Notes: generated by a model from the sequence alone, not told the origin. A stretch of 64,000 nucleotides of DNA from Providencia rettgeri (GCF_013702265.1 NZ_CP059348.1:1240001-1304000); one strand, 5' to 3'. Numbered from the stretch's first letter, positions 39,649 to 47,873 are shown. A program made the numbers and translations.

Positions 39649-40431
39649 ATGAACAGTAACTTCAGACAATTACTAGTTGGTCTGTCGTTATTGGTTGGCG
39701 TAGCGGCCCCTTGGGCCGCTATTGCCCAAGCGCCAATCAACAATGTCGGATCGGGTTCTTCCGCAGACCGCCTCACTCAACTTGAGACAGCTGTTAGCTC
39801 TCAAGGTCAAATGATTTATCAAATCCAGCAGCAATTAGCCGATAACCAACGTGATATTGATATGTTACGTGGACAGATTCAAGAAAGTGAATACAAATTG
39901 AATCAGGTTGTTGAGCGCCAAAAAGATTTGTATATGCAATTAGACAAAGCGAGTGGTGGTGATTCTTCAAGCTCTTCAGATGCAACTGATACTAGTGCAT
40001 CAAATGCGCAATCATCTTCTTCAGATACGCCAGCTGCAAGCTCCGGCGGTAATGAAAAAGATGATTACAATGCAGCTGTTAAACTGGCGATGGAAAGTAA
40101 GTCCAAAGCACAGATTGACGAAGCGATTGGTGCATTGCAAGGGTTTATCAAAGCATATCCAAAATCTGGATATCAATCGAATGCCAACTATTGGCTAGGA
40201 CAGTTAAACTACAACAAAGGTAGCAAGGATGACGCCGCATTCTACTTTGCGACTGTAGTTAAGCAGTATCCGAAGTCTCAAAAAAGCAGTGAAGCCTTAT
40301 TTAAAGTGGGCTTGATCATGCAAGATAAGGGACAGAAAGATAAAGCGAAGGCTGTTTACCAGCAGGTATTACAACAATACCCAAATAGTTCTGGTGCAAA
40401 ACTTGCAGAGAAGAAGCTCAGTACACTGTAA
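39649..40431 (+). CDS. cpoB: Cell-division coordinator CpoB (YbgF)
   Basis: A 260-residue periplasmic protein. It has a signal peptide (cut near AIAQA, residue 28), a coiled-coil trimerisation region (about 40-100, RLTQLETAVSSQGQMIYQIQ), a serine-rich linker with little sequence conservation (about 103-135, GGDSSSSSDATDTS), and three TPR units (about 138-260). It binds TolA and PBP1B to coordinate septal peptidoglycan synthesis with outer-membrane constriction. 22 bp after pal. The linker is unusually Ser-rich. Confidence 0.95.
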   Translation: MNSNFRQLLVGLSLLVGVAAPWAAIAQAPINNVGSGSSADRLTQLETAVSSQGQMIYQIQQQLADNQRDIDMLRGQIQESEYKLNQVVERQKDLYMQLDKASGGDSSSSSDATDTSASNAQSSSSDTPAASSGGNEKDDYNAAVKLAMESKSKAQIDEAIGALQGFIKAYPKSGYQSNANYWLGQLNYNKGSKDDAAFYFATVVKQYPKSQKSSEALFKVGLIMQDKGQKDKAKAVYQQVLQQYPNSSGAKLAEKKLSTL

Positions 40432-40433
40432 TT

Positions 40434-40474
40434 GATAACCCCGAAGCGATGTAGCCGAATATTTCGGGGTTATC
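40434..40474 (+). terminator. Long hairpin ending the tol-pal operon
   Basis: A 12-bp perfect stem gataaccccgaa / ttcggggttatc (40434-40445, 40463-40474). A T-rich run comes only about 25 bases later, so termination may be partial. Confidence 0.6.
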
Positions 40475-40636
40475 CGTATGTTTAGTGTGCACTTAATCTT
40501 TTTTTTTAAAAAAACCATTGCACCCTCGTCAGAAATCAGTAATATAAGCCGCCGTTGATACGAGAAAGCGCGGGTTGATAAATCCGAGTCATATCAGCAA
40601 GAATCGATTAAACATTGATTCTAAAAACATTTAGAT

Positions 40637-40712
40637 GGGTCGTTAGCTCAGTTGGTAGAGCAGTTGACTTTTAATCAATTGGTCGCAGGTTCGAATCCTG
40701 CACGACCCACCA
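40637..40712 (+). tRNA. tRNA-Lys (UUU), copy 1
   Basis: 76 nt with encoded CCA. Cloverleaf: acceptor GGGTCGT/ACGACCC, anticodon loop CTTTTAA (TTT), T-arm GCAGG-TTCGAAT-CCTGC. It appears identical to E. coli tRNA-Lys and sits downstream of cpoB, as in E. coli. Confidence 0.99.
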
Positions 40713-40746
40713 TCTAAAAGCAGTAAATAGTTCAAGCAGTTCAGAT

Positions 40747-40850
40747 GGGCCGTTAGCTCAGTTGGTAGAATTGTTAACTGTTAATAAGATGGTTGCAGGT
40801 TCAGCCCGTAGGGTGAGACCGAAGGTCGAAGAATCCTGTACGTTCTCGAC
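40747..40850 (+). pseudogene. tRNA-Lys-derived remnant A with expanded T-loop
   Basis: The first 26 bases nearly copy tRNA-Lys (gggccgttagctcagttggt). The anticodon stem is mispaired and the loop reads ctgttaa (would be GTT, Asn). The acceptor 3' side is decayed (cgttctcgac). Between GCAGGTTC and AATCCTG lie about 29 extra bases folding as cccGTAggg and gaccGAAggtc. Not expected to give a functional tRNA. Confidence 0.85.
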
Positions 40851-40882
40851 ATTATATTAGTACAGAAAATCAAAAATTAGAT

Positions 40883-40958
40883 GGGTCGTTAGCTCAGTTG
40901 GTAGAGCAGTTGACTTTTAATCAATTGGTCGCAGGTTCGAATCCTGCACGACCCACCA
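40883..40958 (+). tRNA. tRNA-Lys (UUU), copy 2
   Basis: Identical in sequence to copy 1, with intact cloverleaf, TTT anticodon and encoded CCA. The 34 bp before the next tRNA is a diverged copy of the spacer after copy 1 (accatctaaaag...ttcagatggg), indicating tandem duplication of a tRNA-plus-spacer unit. Confidence 0.99.
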
Positions 40959-40992
40959 TCTAAAAGTAGTAAACAATTCAAGTATTTCAGAT

Positions 40993-41068
40993 GGGTCGTT
41001 AGCTCAGTTGGTAGAGCAGTTGACTTTTAATCAATTGGTCGCAGGTTCGAATCCTGCACGACCCACCA
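40993..41068 (+). tRNA. tRNA-Lys (UUU), copy 3
   Basis: Identical to copies 1 and 2, with encoded CCA. The 3' end and following bases (41050-41075) recur at 41152-41177 as part of remnant B. Confidence 0.99.
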
Positions 41069-41106
41069 TCTCAAGTAAAACTCCAGTGATTGAATCATAC
41101 CTCGAC

Positions 41107-41170
41107 AAGATGGTTGCAGGTTCAACACGAAGTGTCAGTTCGAAGAACTGAAATCCTGCACGACCCACCA
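41107..41170 (+). pseudogene. tRNA-Lys 3'-half remnant B with expanded T-loop
   Basis: It begins aagatggttgcaggttc, shared with remnant A, and ends with the exact tRNA-Lys 3' end aatcctgcacgacccacca. About 28 bases inserted in the T-loop fold as acacGAAgtgt and agttcGAAgaact. The acceptor 5' side, D-arm and anticodon arm are missing. Confidence 0.8.
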
Positions 41171-41242
41171 TCTCAAGAAAACTCCTCAATCACAAACAAC
41201 TCTGTCATTTGCATATTGTACGTTGAGTGCGGGTGAGAAGCT

Positions 41243-41335
41243 GCGTTCAGGTTCGAGCCGAGCGAAGCGAGACAGCGTTGCGCTTGCCGCAACGACCCGA
41301 AGGGCGAGGGCAAAGCCCGAGTAATCCTGCACGAC
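41243..41335 (+). pseudogene. tRNA T-arm remnant C with about 68-base hairpin-rich insert
   Basis: It starts gcgttcaggttcga and ends taatcctgcacgac, i.e. both sides of a tRNA-Lys T-arm. The insert contains GCGAAGC, a 7-bp stem cgttgcg/cgcaacg, cccGAAggg and gggcAAAgccc in a row. No other tRNA part is recognisable. Confidence 0.65.
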
Positions 41336-41399
41336 TATCTCTTTCTGTACTCTTAGAAAATCCCAAAAAACCAGCATTCCCTCGCCAGCCTAATACCAT

Positions 41400-42275
41400 T
41401 TATTCCAGATTTTCAGGAATTAACCCATTATCCTTTAAGATCCCGATAACGATTTCTTGCACTTTTAAACCCACCGCACGGTTATCTTGATAACCAAACA
41501 GTTCAATGGCCTCAGTCATCGCTTCCATAAAATGACCCATCAAGCAATGTAGAGATAATGCAGCTTTTTGCGCAGTACCGCAGTCAAAAATCGTTTCAGT
41601 GGCTTGGATAACATGCTCTGGCATCCATTGTTGGTAATGTTTACCGTTATACCAAACATCGTGTTGTGTATTTCCATGAGCAACAGTTTGCTCAAGTAAA
41701 CTGAGAAAGAAACGTTTCATGTCAGTACTTCTTGACCAAGCGCTCCATAGCTCATTACGCGTTAATGCAATTGCCACTTGGTGAGCTTCAAACCAAAAAT
41801 CCGTAATCAGCTCATTAAACTGATGCCCACTCAACGGCGCGGGCTTTAATGCGCTAGGGTTGGGTGACGGTAGTGCATCTGTGATCCCAGTTTTATCTAA
41901 TAGCACCATAAAACCACGTGAGTAAGTACTATCTAACCCTTGTTGCTGCATTTTGAGTAATCGAGAAGGTTCTGCAAATGTAAAATCAACTTTGCGTTCT
42001 TCTTCATAAATCACTAAACAGGTGGGATTTTCTGGCTCATTTTCACCACCATTTTCTAAATGTAATGCGATTAATGGATTGGCAATAAGGCTAACCCATT
42101 GCTTATCATTGAAAAGTGCAGTCACACCATGACCAATAAGTTCAATATCAATGTCTGAATAGCCATCGATGTCTAATTCTCGTCCTCTAGAGCCCGTCAG
42201 TATGACGGCTTCAATTCTAGGTTCGAGTAATGAAATAGAAATTATTTTATTTAATAGCGTTGCAGGTGATTCCAT
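41400..42275 (-). CDS. Nucleotidyltransferase related to aminoglycoside 6-adenylyltransferases
   Basis: A 291-residue protein. The N-terminal nucleotidyltransferase motif is VILTGSRGRELDIDGYSDID (GS...DxD, about 24-44), followed by ERKVDFTFAEP, which supplies the third acidic residue. The C-terminal half is helical (about 150-285), as in the ANT(6)/AadK/AadS family. The motif pattern supports transfer of a nucleotide to some small molecule; whether aminoglycosides are substrates cannot be told from sequence. It sits alone next to the tRNA-Lys cluster and is absent there in E. coli, suggesting acquisition. Shine-Dalgarno sequence is weak (tagg). Confidence 0.75.
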   Translation of the reverse strand: MESPATLLNKIISISLLEPRIEAVILTGSRGRELDIDGYSDIDIELIGHGVTALFNDKQWVSLIANPLIALHLENGGENEPENPTCLVIYEEERKVDFTFAEPSRLLKMQQQGLDSTYSRGFMVLLDKTGITDALPSPNPSALKPAPLSGHQFNELITDFWFEAHQVAIALTRNELWSAWSRSTDMKRFFLSLLEQTVAHGNTQHDVWYNGKHYQQWMPEHVIQATETIFDCGTAQKAALSLHCLMGHFMEAMTEAIELFGYQDNRAVGLKVQEIVIGILKDNGLIPENLE

Positions 42276-42423
42276 AACTAACCTATTGGAGTTAACAGAA
42301 GCCGCTAAGATACCGACAAATGAGGAGAAAAGCGAAAAACAAATCGTGAAAAAGGGCGCTACGGTAAAATCATTCGCTCATTGATGAAAAGGTTGGAGAC
42401 ATCTTAGCCAAATAAGCGTATCG

Positions 42424-42441
42424 TGTTTAGTATATAAAACA
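42424..42441. promoter_or_regulatory. NadR box upstream of nadA
   Basis: TGTTTA-GTATAT-AAAACA, one mismatch from the NadR operator TGTTTA-N6-TAAACA, 73 bp before nadA. Predicts repression when NAD is plentiful. Confidence 0.8.
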
Positions 42442-42514
42442 AAAATATGCAGAATTAGGGGTTTTATGAATATTTTTAAGCATAAAATAACTTTCTGCTA
42501 AACAGAGGCAAGAA

Positions 42515-43555
42515 ATGAGCGAGTTTATCGATTTTGACCATGCTGTTTATCCTTTTCCTCCTAAACCAGCACCGTTAAATACCGATCAGAAAGCGTTTTA
42601 CCGTGAGCGCATTAAACAATTATTGGTCGAAAAAAATGCGGTGATTGTCGCGCATTACTATACCGATCCTGAAATACAAGCATTAGCGGAAGAAACCGGC
42701 GGCTGTGTTGCTGATTCTCTTGAAATGGCGCGCTTTGGCGCTCGGCATGATGCATCAACCCTGGTTGTTGCTGGCGTACGATTTATGGGGGAAACAGCCA
42801 AAATCCTAAGCCCAGAAAAAAATGTCTTGATGCCAACACTCGACGCACAATGCTCGTTGGATATTGGCTGTCCAGATGAAGAATTTACCCGCTTTTGTGA
42901 TGCTCACCCAGATAGAACGGTGGTGGTTTATGCGAATACCTCCGCAGCGGTAAAAGCCCGTGCAGACTGGGTTGTGACATCCAGTATTGCAGTAGAGCTG
43001 ATTGAGCACTTAGACAGCCTCGGAGAAAAGATTATTTGGGCGCCGGATAAGCACTTAGGGCGCTATGTTCAGCAACAAACGGGCGCGGATATTCTGTGCT
43101 GGCAAGGGGCCTGTATCGTTCACGATGAATTTAAGACCCAATCATTAGAGAAAATGAAAGCCATGTACCCTGAAGCGGCGGTACTGGTTCACCCTGAGTC
43201 ACCCCAAGCTGTTGTTGATTTGGCGGATGCGGTTGGTTCCACGAGCCAACTAATTAAAGCTGCACAAACATTACCGAATCCATCCATGATAGTGGCGACT
43301 GATAAGGGCATTTTTTATAAAATGCAGCAAGCATGCCCAGATAAGTCACTGTATATCGCTCCAACGGCAGGTGAGGGGGCCACATGCCGTACTTGTGCTC
43401 ATTGTCCTTGGATGGCGATGAATGGCTTACAGGCAATTACAGAGGCCTTAGAAGGCAATGGTATCGAGCATCAAATACATGTAGATGCACAGTTGCGTGA
43501 AAAAGCCCTATTACCATTGGATAAAATGTTAAAGTTTGCAGAAAGTCTAAAATAA
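42515..43555 (+). CDS. nadA: Quinolinate synthase A
   Basis: A 346-residue [4Fe-4S] enzyme that condenses iminoaspartate with dihydroxyacetone phosphate to quinolinate in de novo NAD synthesis. Cluster cysteines are visible: C113 ([13 protein letters not shown]), the central Cys in [13 protein letters not shown], and the one in [13 protein letters not shown]. The substrate-site HYYTDPEIQ stretch is N-terminal. gagg Shine-Dalgarno sequence. Followed by pnuC 95 bp downstream, as in E. coli. Confidence 0.97.
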   Translation: MSEFIDFDHAVYPFPPKPAPLNTDQKAFYRERIKQLLVEKNAVIVAHYYTDPEIQALAEETGGCVADSLEMARFGARHDASTLVVAGVRFMGETAKILSPEKNVLMPTLDAQCSLDIGCPDEEFTRFCDAHPDRTVVVYANTSAAVKARADWVVTSSIAVELIEHLDSLGEKIIWAPDKHLGRYVQQQTGADILCWQGACIVHDEFKTQSLEKMKAMYPEAAVLVHPESPQAVVDLADAVGSTSQLIKAAQTLPNPSMIVATDKGIFYKMQQACPDKSLYIAPTAGEGATCRTCAHCPWMAMNGLQAITEALEGNGIEHQIHVDAQLREKALLPLDKMLKFAESLK

Positions 43556-43650
43556 CAACCAAGAATACGCGGTTTAATTTCAAATAAGTTAACTGTGTGA
43601 TATTGATGAGCAATGCTATTTTAACTATGAATGATAAATAGGATTTAAAA

Positions 43651-44373
43651 ATGGAGTTTTTTAGCACCGCAAATACGTTAGTGCAGATCCCTGTATGGGG
43701 TTCTGTGTATGATCTGTCTTATATTGAAGCCGTAGGGACGATCGCGGGTTTATTGTGTATTTTATTGGCAAGCTTCGAAAAAACCATTAACTACTTATTT
43801 GGTCTGATTAACGTGACCTTATTCGCAGTGATTTTCTTTCAAATTCAGTTATATGCTAATTTGCTTTTACAGGTGTTTTTCTTTGGTGCCAATATTTATG
43901 GTTGGTATGCTTGGAGTCGAGTATCAAACTCTCAAGAAGCCGAGTTGAAAATCCGCTGGCTAAGCCTTCCTAAAGCGTTAACAACGCTAGTCATCTCTGT
44001 GTTAGCTATCATTTTCCTCACCTTTAATATTGATGCGGTATTTGGACGCCTTGCGACTTGGGCCGTTGAATTATTAAACCTCTTTGGTGCTAATTTAACC
44101 TTACCAACAATAGACCCAGATGCTTTCCCATTCTGGGATTCCACGATGACGGTGTTATCTGTGGTTGCGATGATTTTAATGACCCGCAAGTATGTCGAAA
44201 ACTGGCTACTCTGGGTGGTGATTAACGTTATTAGCATTGTGATTTTCTTTATCCAAGGCGTGTATGCAATGTCACTGGAATATTTAATTCTGCTTGGCAT
44301 TGCATTGAATGGTTCTCGGTTGTGGATCAAATCCGCGAAAGAAAATGGCTCAACGGCGTTATCTCGTGACTAA
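43651..44373 (+). CDS. pnuC: Nicotinamide riboside transporter PnuC
   Basis: A 240-residue inner-membrane protein with seven to eight helices, a SWEET-like facilitator for nicotinamide riboside. Family motif GANIYGWYAWSR (about 78-90) is the WxxW-type substrate region. Length matches E. coli PnuC (239). It pairs NAD-precursor salvage with the upstream NAD-synthesis gene and probably shares the NadR control. The zitB gene that follows in E. coli is absent. Confidence 0.95.
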   Translation: MEFFSTANTLVQIPVWGSVYDLSYIEAVGTIAGLLCILLASFEKTINYLFGLINVTLFAVIFFQIQLYANLLLQVFFFGANIYGWYAWSRVSNSQEAELKIRWLSLPKALTTLVISVLAIIFLTFNIDAVFGRLATWAVELLNLFGANLTLPTIDPDAFPFWDSTMTVLSVVAMILMTRKYVENWLLWVVINVISIVIFFIQGVYAMSLEYLILLGIALNGSRLWIKSAKENGSTALSRD

Positions 44374-44410
44374 GCCTCTTGTTGGGTCAGTTACTCAATA
44401 GGAAAAAATG

Positions 44411-44455
44411 CAAAAAACGGCTAAAGTAACATCATCGTTATTTAGCCGTTTCTTT
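44411..44455. terminator. Terminator after pnuC
   Basis: 11-bp stem aaacggctaaa / tttagccgttt (44415-44425, 44441-44451) with an inner taac/gtta stem and A- and T-rich flanks. Confidence 0.85.
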
Positions 44456-44491
44456 ATATTTTTACTCTGTATTATCCCTCAACTGTTTAGC

Positions 44492-44513
44492 TATTGTGCT
44501 AGATATCACAGTT
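44492..44513. promoter_or_regulatory. CRP-like site upstream of aroG
   Basis: TGTGC-TAGATA-TCACA (44495-44510) differs from TGTGA-N6-TCACA by one base. It lies about 195 bp before the aroG start. No obvious TyrR box was found. Otherwise 44456-44705 shows nothing definable. Confidence 0.45.
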
Positions 44514-44705
44514 TCACCTCATTTTATAATTGGAAGCGGAATAATGAGTGATTATCTCGCCATTTTGGCTGTTTACAGATGACTGGGGAACAGTTAGATT
44601 GAAATTTCGATACCTGTCGCATTTTAAGTTAATTGTTAGCTATTGAGACTCAAAAAGGTATGTAACTCAACTTTAGGAAAAATAATAAACATTGGATATA
44701 CCAGT

Positions 44706-45761
44706 ATGAACTATCAGAACGATGACGTCAGAGTAAAACAAATAAAAGAATTATTACCCCCTATTGCACTGCTTGAAAAATTTCCAGCAACCGATAAAGC
44801 GGCGTTTACCGTTCATGAAGCTCGTCATGCTATTCATAATATCCTAGTAGGGAAAGATGACCGTCTTGTGGTTGTTATTGGCCCTTGTTCGATTCACGAT
44901 ACAAAAGCGGCTTTAGAGTATGCCGAGCGCTTGAAAAAATTACGCGAAGAGCTAAAAGGTTCTTTAGAAATCGTGATGCGAGTTTATTTTGAAAAACCGC
45001 GTACTACCGTCGGTTGGAAAGGGTTAATTAACGATCCTCATATGGATCACAGCTTTGATATTAACGAAGGCTTACGTATTGCGCGTGAATTGCTGTTAAC
45101 AATCAATGACCAGGGTTTACCAACGGCAGGTGAATTCCTTGATGTGATCAGCCCACAATATGTGGCCGACTTAATGAGTTGGGGCGCTATTGGTGCGCGT
45201 ACGACTGAATCGCAAATCCACCGTGAATTAGCTTCTGGCTTGTCTTGCCCGGTTGGGTTTAAAAACGGAACTGATGGCACGATTAAAATTGCGATTGATG
45301 CCATTAACTCAGCACGCTCGGCGCACAGTTTCTTATCGGTCACTAAATGGGGGCACTCTGCTATTGTGAATACCAGCGGAAACCCTGACTGCCATATTAT
45401 TTTGCGTGGTGGTAAAACGCCAAATTACAGTGCTGAACATGTTAAAGAAGTGCGTGAAGGACTGACGAATGCAGGGCTTATCCCAAGCATTATGATCGAC
45501 TTTAGCCATGCTAACAGCAGCAAAAAGTTTGAAAAACAGATGGAAGTTGCAACGGATGTCAGTGCACAGCTGAGCAATGGTGACCGTTCAATTACGGGCG
45601 TTATGATTGAAAGCCATTTAGTTGAAGGTAATCAGAATTTAGAATCTGGCGAGCCTTTGGTTTACGGCAAAAGTGTCACGGATGCATGTATTGGCTGGGA
45701 TGATACGGAAAAAGTTTTACGACAGTTATCCGATGCAGTAATTGCACGTCGCCAGAAGTAA
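44706..45761 (+). CDS. aroG: DAHP synthase, phenylalanine-sensitive type
   Basis: A 351-residue class I enzyme that condenses phosphoenolpyruvate and erythrose-4-phosphate to DAHP, first step of the shikimate pathway. The ATG at 44706 gives MNYQNDDVRVKQIKELLPPI, colinear with E. coli AroG (350); an upstream start would add 21 unrelated residues. Substrate and metal motifs are VVIGPCSIHD (metal Cys), EKPRTTVGWKGLINDP, GARTTESQ and MIDFSHANSSK. The N-terminal extension and effector region suggest Phe feedback, by homology. Shine-Dalgarno sequence is weak. Confidence 0.95.
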   Translation: MNYQNDDVRVKQIKELLPPIALLEKFPATDKAAFTVHEARHAIHNILVGKDDRLVVVIGPCSIHDTKAALEYAERLKKLREELKGSLEIVMRVYFEKPRTTVGWKGLINDPHMDHSFDINEGLRIARELLLTINDQGLPTAGEFLDVISPQYVADLMSWGAIGARTTESQIHRELASGLSCPVGFKNGTDGTIKIAIDAINSARSAHSFLSVTKWGHSAIVNTSGNPDCHIILRGGKTPNYSAEHVKEVREGLTNAGLIPSIMIDFSHANSSKKFEKQMEVATDVSAQLSNGDRSITGVMIESHLVEGNQNLESGEPLVYGKSVTDACIGWDDTEKVLRQLSDAVIARRQK

Positions 45762-45787
45762 TTAATAAAAAACGCGTTTAAAATCTG

Positions 45788-45826
45788 AAAAAAGCCAGTT
45801 CGTTAATTTAGGAACTGGCTTTTTTT
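45788..45826. terminator. Bidirectional terminator after aroG
   Basis: aaaaaagccagttc / gaactggctttttt, a long stem with A and T tracts on either side, serving aroG and the convergent membrane-protein gene. Confidence 0.92.
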
Positions 45827-45830
45827 GTGA

Positions 45831-46571
45831 TTATTTCTGCACTCGGCTTAATAATTTTTCAATGCTTGCTTGATCTTCAGGCGCCATATTTGCAGGATTA
45901 GCAGAGAGCTGAATATCTGAACCATCCACTTTGGCTATGAAAAATAATTTTCCTTTTTCACTTTTTACGTAGAACACATCTTTGAGTGGAATACGGTAGC
46001 AATAAGCAAAGATATTCGGGCGAATATAAAAATGCGCATCTTTAATTGCTAAGTAGGTACTAGTGCTGGCTTTTTTACCAAAGAAACCTAAGAAAACGGC
46101 CAGTACGAATACAAACATACCTAGGCTTTGGCTTAATATAATCAATACAATACCTAAAATCGCAATCGGGAATACCATCATTGTATTGCTGCGTTTATTC
46201 ATCGGGATACTGACGTCGAAAGGGACATTGATGGTGGTATCAAATGGCGTGAGTTGGTGGTAGCGCCAGCGAATGGCAGAAAAGACCATCCCCATCGCAA
46301 ATACAATAGTAATTGGCATGAGTGCGACGCTGCTGATCACGGCAAGAACAATGGCGAATGTAGGTTTATAATTGAGTACCATCATACTGACGATTTGCAG
46401 TGGGAAGCTGACACACGCAATAATCATCAATGTTTTCATCAGCTCAGGGTTTGCACTCCCCGCAGGTCCTTCAAGGGTCATTTCCCCCGTTTGTAACATA
46501 TACAGTAGCGCACCTAAAATACTGGCGCTGAGGATTAACCCCACCCAGACATAAAGATTAAACTTATTCAT
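45831..46571 (-). CDS. Unknown inner-membrane protein with C-terminal soluble domain
   Basis: A 246-residue protein I do not recognise. Hydrophobic segments lie at about 7-27, 47-65, 72-98 and 130-163 (two close helices). About 165-246 is soluble and rich in beta-type sequence (AIKDAHFYIRPNIFAYCYRIPLKDVFYVKS), reminiscent of a PH-like or YcxB/bPH domain. That comparison is only impressionistic. It is monocistronic, facing aroG, and absent at this place in E. coli. Confidence 0.65.
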   Translation of the reverse strand: MNKFNLYVWVGLILSASILGALLYMLQTGEMTLEGPAGSANPELMKTLMIIACVSFPLQIVSMMVLNYKPTFAIVLAVISSVALMPITIVFAMGMVFSAIRWRYHQLTPFDTTINVPFDVSIPMNKRSNTMMVFPIAILGIVLIILSQSLGMFVFVLAVFLGFFGKKASTSTYLAIKDAHFYIRPNIFAYCYRIPLKDVFYVKSEKGKLFFIAKVDGSDIQLSANPANMAPEDQASIEKLLSRVQK

Positions 46572-46690
46572 TTTCTTGATTTATCAACCTTTCAGTGAAT
46601 TTTTCCCTATGATAGTCGGTTATCGGTATTTTCGACACTCCGAGGTGATGGATTTTATAATCAAACTCGAAAAATAAAGAAAAATGCCAA

Positions 46691-46722
46691 TAAAAAAGGG
46701 CTAAGCCATTGGCTTAACCCTC
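46691..46722 (-). terminator. Terminator of gpmA
   Basis: On the minus strand, stem gggttaagcc / ggcttagccc is followed by six T. Confidence 0.88.
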
Positions 46723-46747
46723 AATAGGCATAAAGAAAAGTTAGTAA

Positions 46748-47500
46748 TTACTTCGCTTTACCTTGGTTTGCAACCGCGGCTTGTTTTGCTGCGATTTCAT
46801 CTTGGTTACCCAGATAGTAGCGTTTGATTGGTTTCATGTTCTCATCGAACTCATAAACCAGTGGCACTGCTGTTGGGATGTTCAGGTTCAGAATCTCTTC
46901 TTCACCCATGTTGTCCAAGTATTTAACCAGTGCACGCAGTGAGTTACCGTGAGCTGCGATGATCACTTTCTCGCCTTTTTCAACACGTGGTTTAATCACT
47001 TCTTCCCAGTAAGGAACAACACGGTCGATAGTGGTTGCTAAGCTTTCAGTGACTGGCAGTTCAGATGGTTTCAAGTTTGCGTAACGTGGGTCATGACCAG
47101 GGAAACGCTCATCATCTTTAGTCAGGTCTGGTGGAGTGATAGCAAAACCGCGACGCCACAGTTTTACTTGCTCATCACCGTATTTTGCAGCAGTTTCTGA
47201 TTTATCTAAACCTTGCAGTGCACCGTAGTGACGCTCGTTTAGTTTCCAGCTTTTTTCAACTGGCAGCCATTGCTGTTCAACTTGATCCAGAATGTTCCAT
47301 AAGGTGTGGATAGCACGTTTTAGAACGGAGGTATAAGCGAAATCAAAAACAAAGCCTTCTTTTTTCAGCAGTTGACCTGCATTTTTGGCTTCTTCACGAC
47401 CTTTTTCTGACAGTTCTACATCAGTCCAACCGGTGAAGCGGTTTTCTTTGTTCCACTCACTCTCACCGTGTCTTACTAAAACCAGTTTAGTTACAGCCAT
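46748..47500 (-). CDS. gpmA: 2,3-bisphosphoglycerate-dependent phosphoglycerate mutase
   Basis: A 250-residue glycolytic enzyme that interconverts 3- and 2-phosphoglycerate. The catalytic phosphohistidine is H11 in [12 protein letters not shown], and the second histidine is in [15 protein letters not shown]. The ATG at 47500 (AGGAG eight bases before) gives exactly the E. coli length and N-terminus [13 protein letters not shown]; a longer frame has no counterpart. Monocistronic with its own terminator. Confidence 0.98.
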   Translation of the reverse strand: MAVTKLVLVRHGESEWNKENRFTGWTDVELSEKGREEAKNAGQLLKKEGFVFDFAYTSVLKRAIHTLWNILDQVEQQWLPVEKSWKLNERHYGALQGLDKSETAAKYGDEQVKLWRRGFAITPPDLTKDDERFPGHDPRYANLKPSELPVTESLATTIDRVVPYWEEVIKPRVEKGEKVIIAAHGNSLRALVKYLDNMGEEEILNLNIPTAVPLVYEFDENMKPIKRYYLGNQDEIAAKQAAVANQGKAK

Positions 47501-47836
47501 AGCTAAAACTCCTATCAGTACATTCAAATTAGAAATGAATTATTGCTGACCTACATTATAGGGATAGTCGCCCCGAACGCTAGTGACAACATGACGTTTT
47601 CTCAGTTTTAAGCCAAAAAAATCAATAATATCTAGGGATTAGTGATTTTAATTTAACTTAAGGTTAGGCGAAACGATTTAGTTTATTAGGTGTTTTAGCA
47701 CCGTGTCACTGACTCAGTAAATCAGAAGGTATGGCATAGATTTAACCCTAAGTGAATCGATACAGCAAGTGAAAAATTTAATAATAATATGTGCTGGATT
47801 AATTTATTGGGGAATTTGATAAGCGGTAATAAATGA

Positions 47837-47862
47837 TGCTGGTAAGTAAATACTTACCAGCA
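47837..47862. other. Perfect 12-bp palindromic hairpin downstream of modF
   Basis: tgctggtaagta, 2-nt spacer, tacttaccagca, immediately beyond the modF stop. No strong T-run on the minus side. The remaining 47501-47836 (upstream of gpmA) holds no gene that I can see. Confidence 0.6.
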
Positions 47863-47873
47863 AGATAACGGGG

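Noticed and set aside
40637-41335. The repeated units as a CRISPR array
   Set aside because: Repeats are tRNA genes and T-arms of unequal spacing; no constant repeat-spacer pattern and no cas genes in the window.
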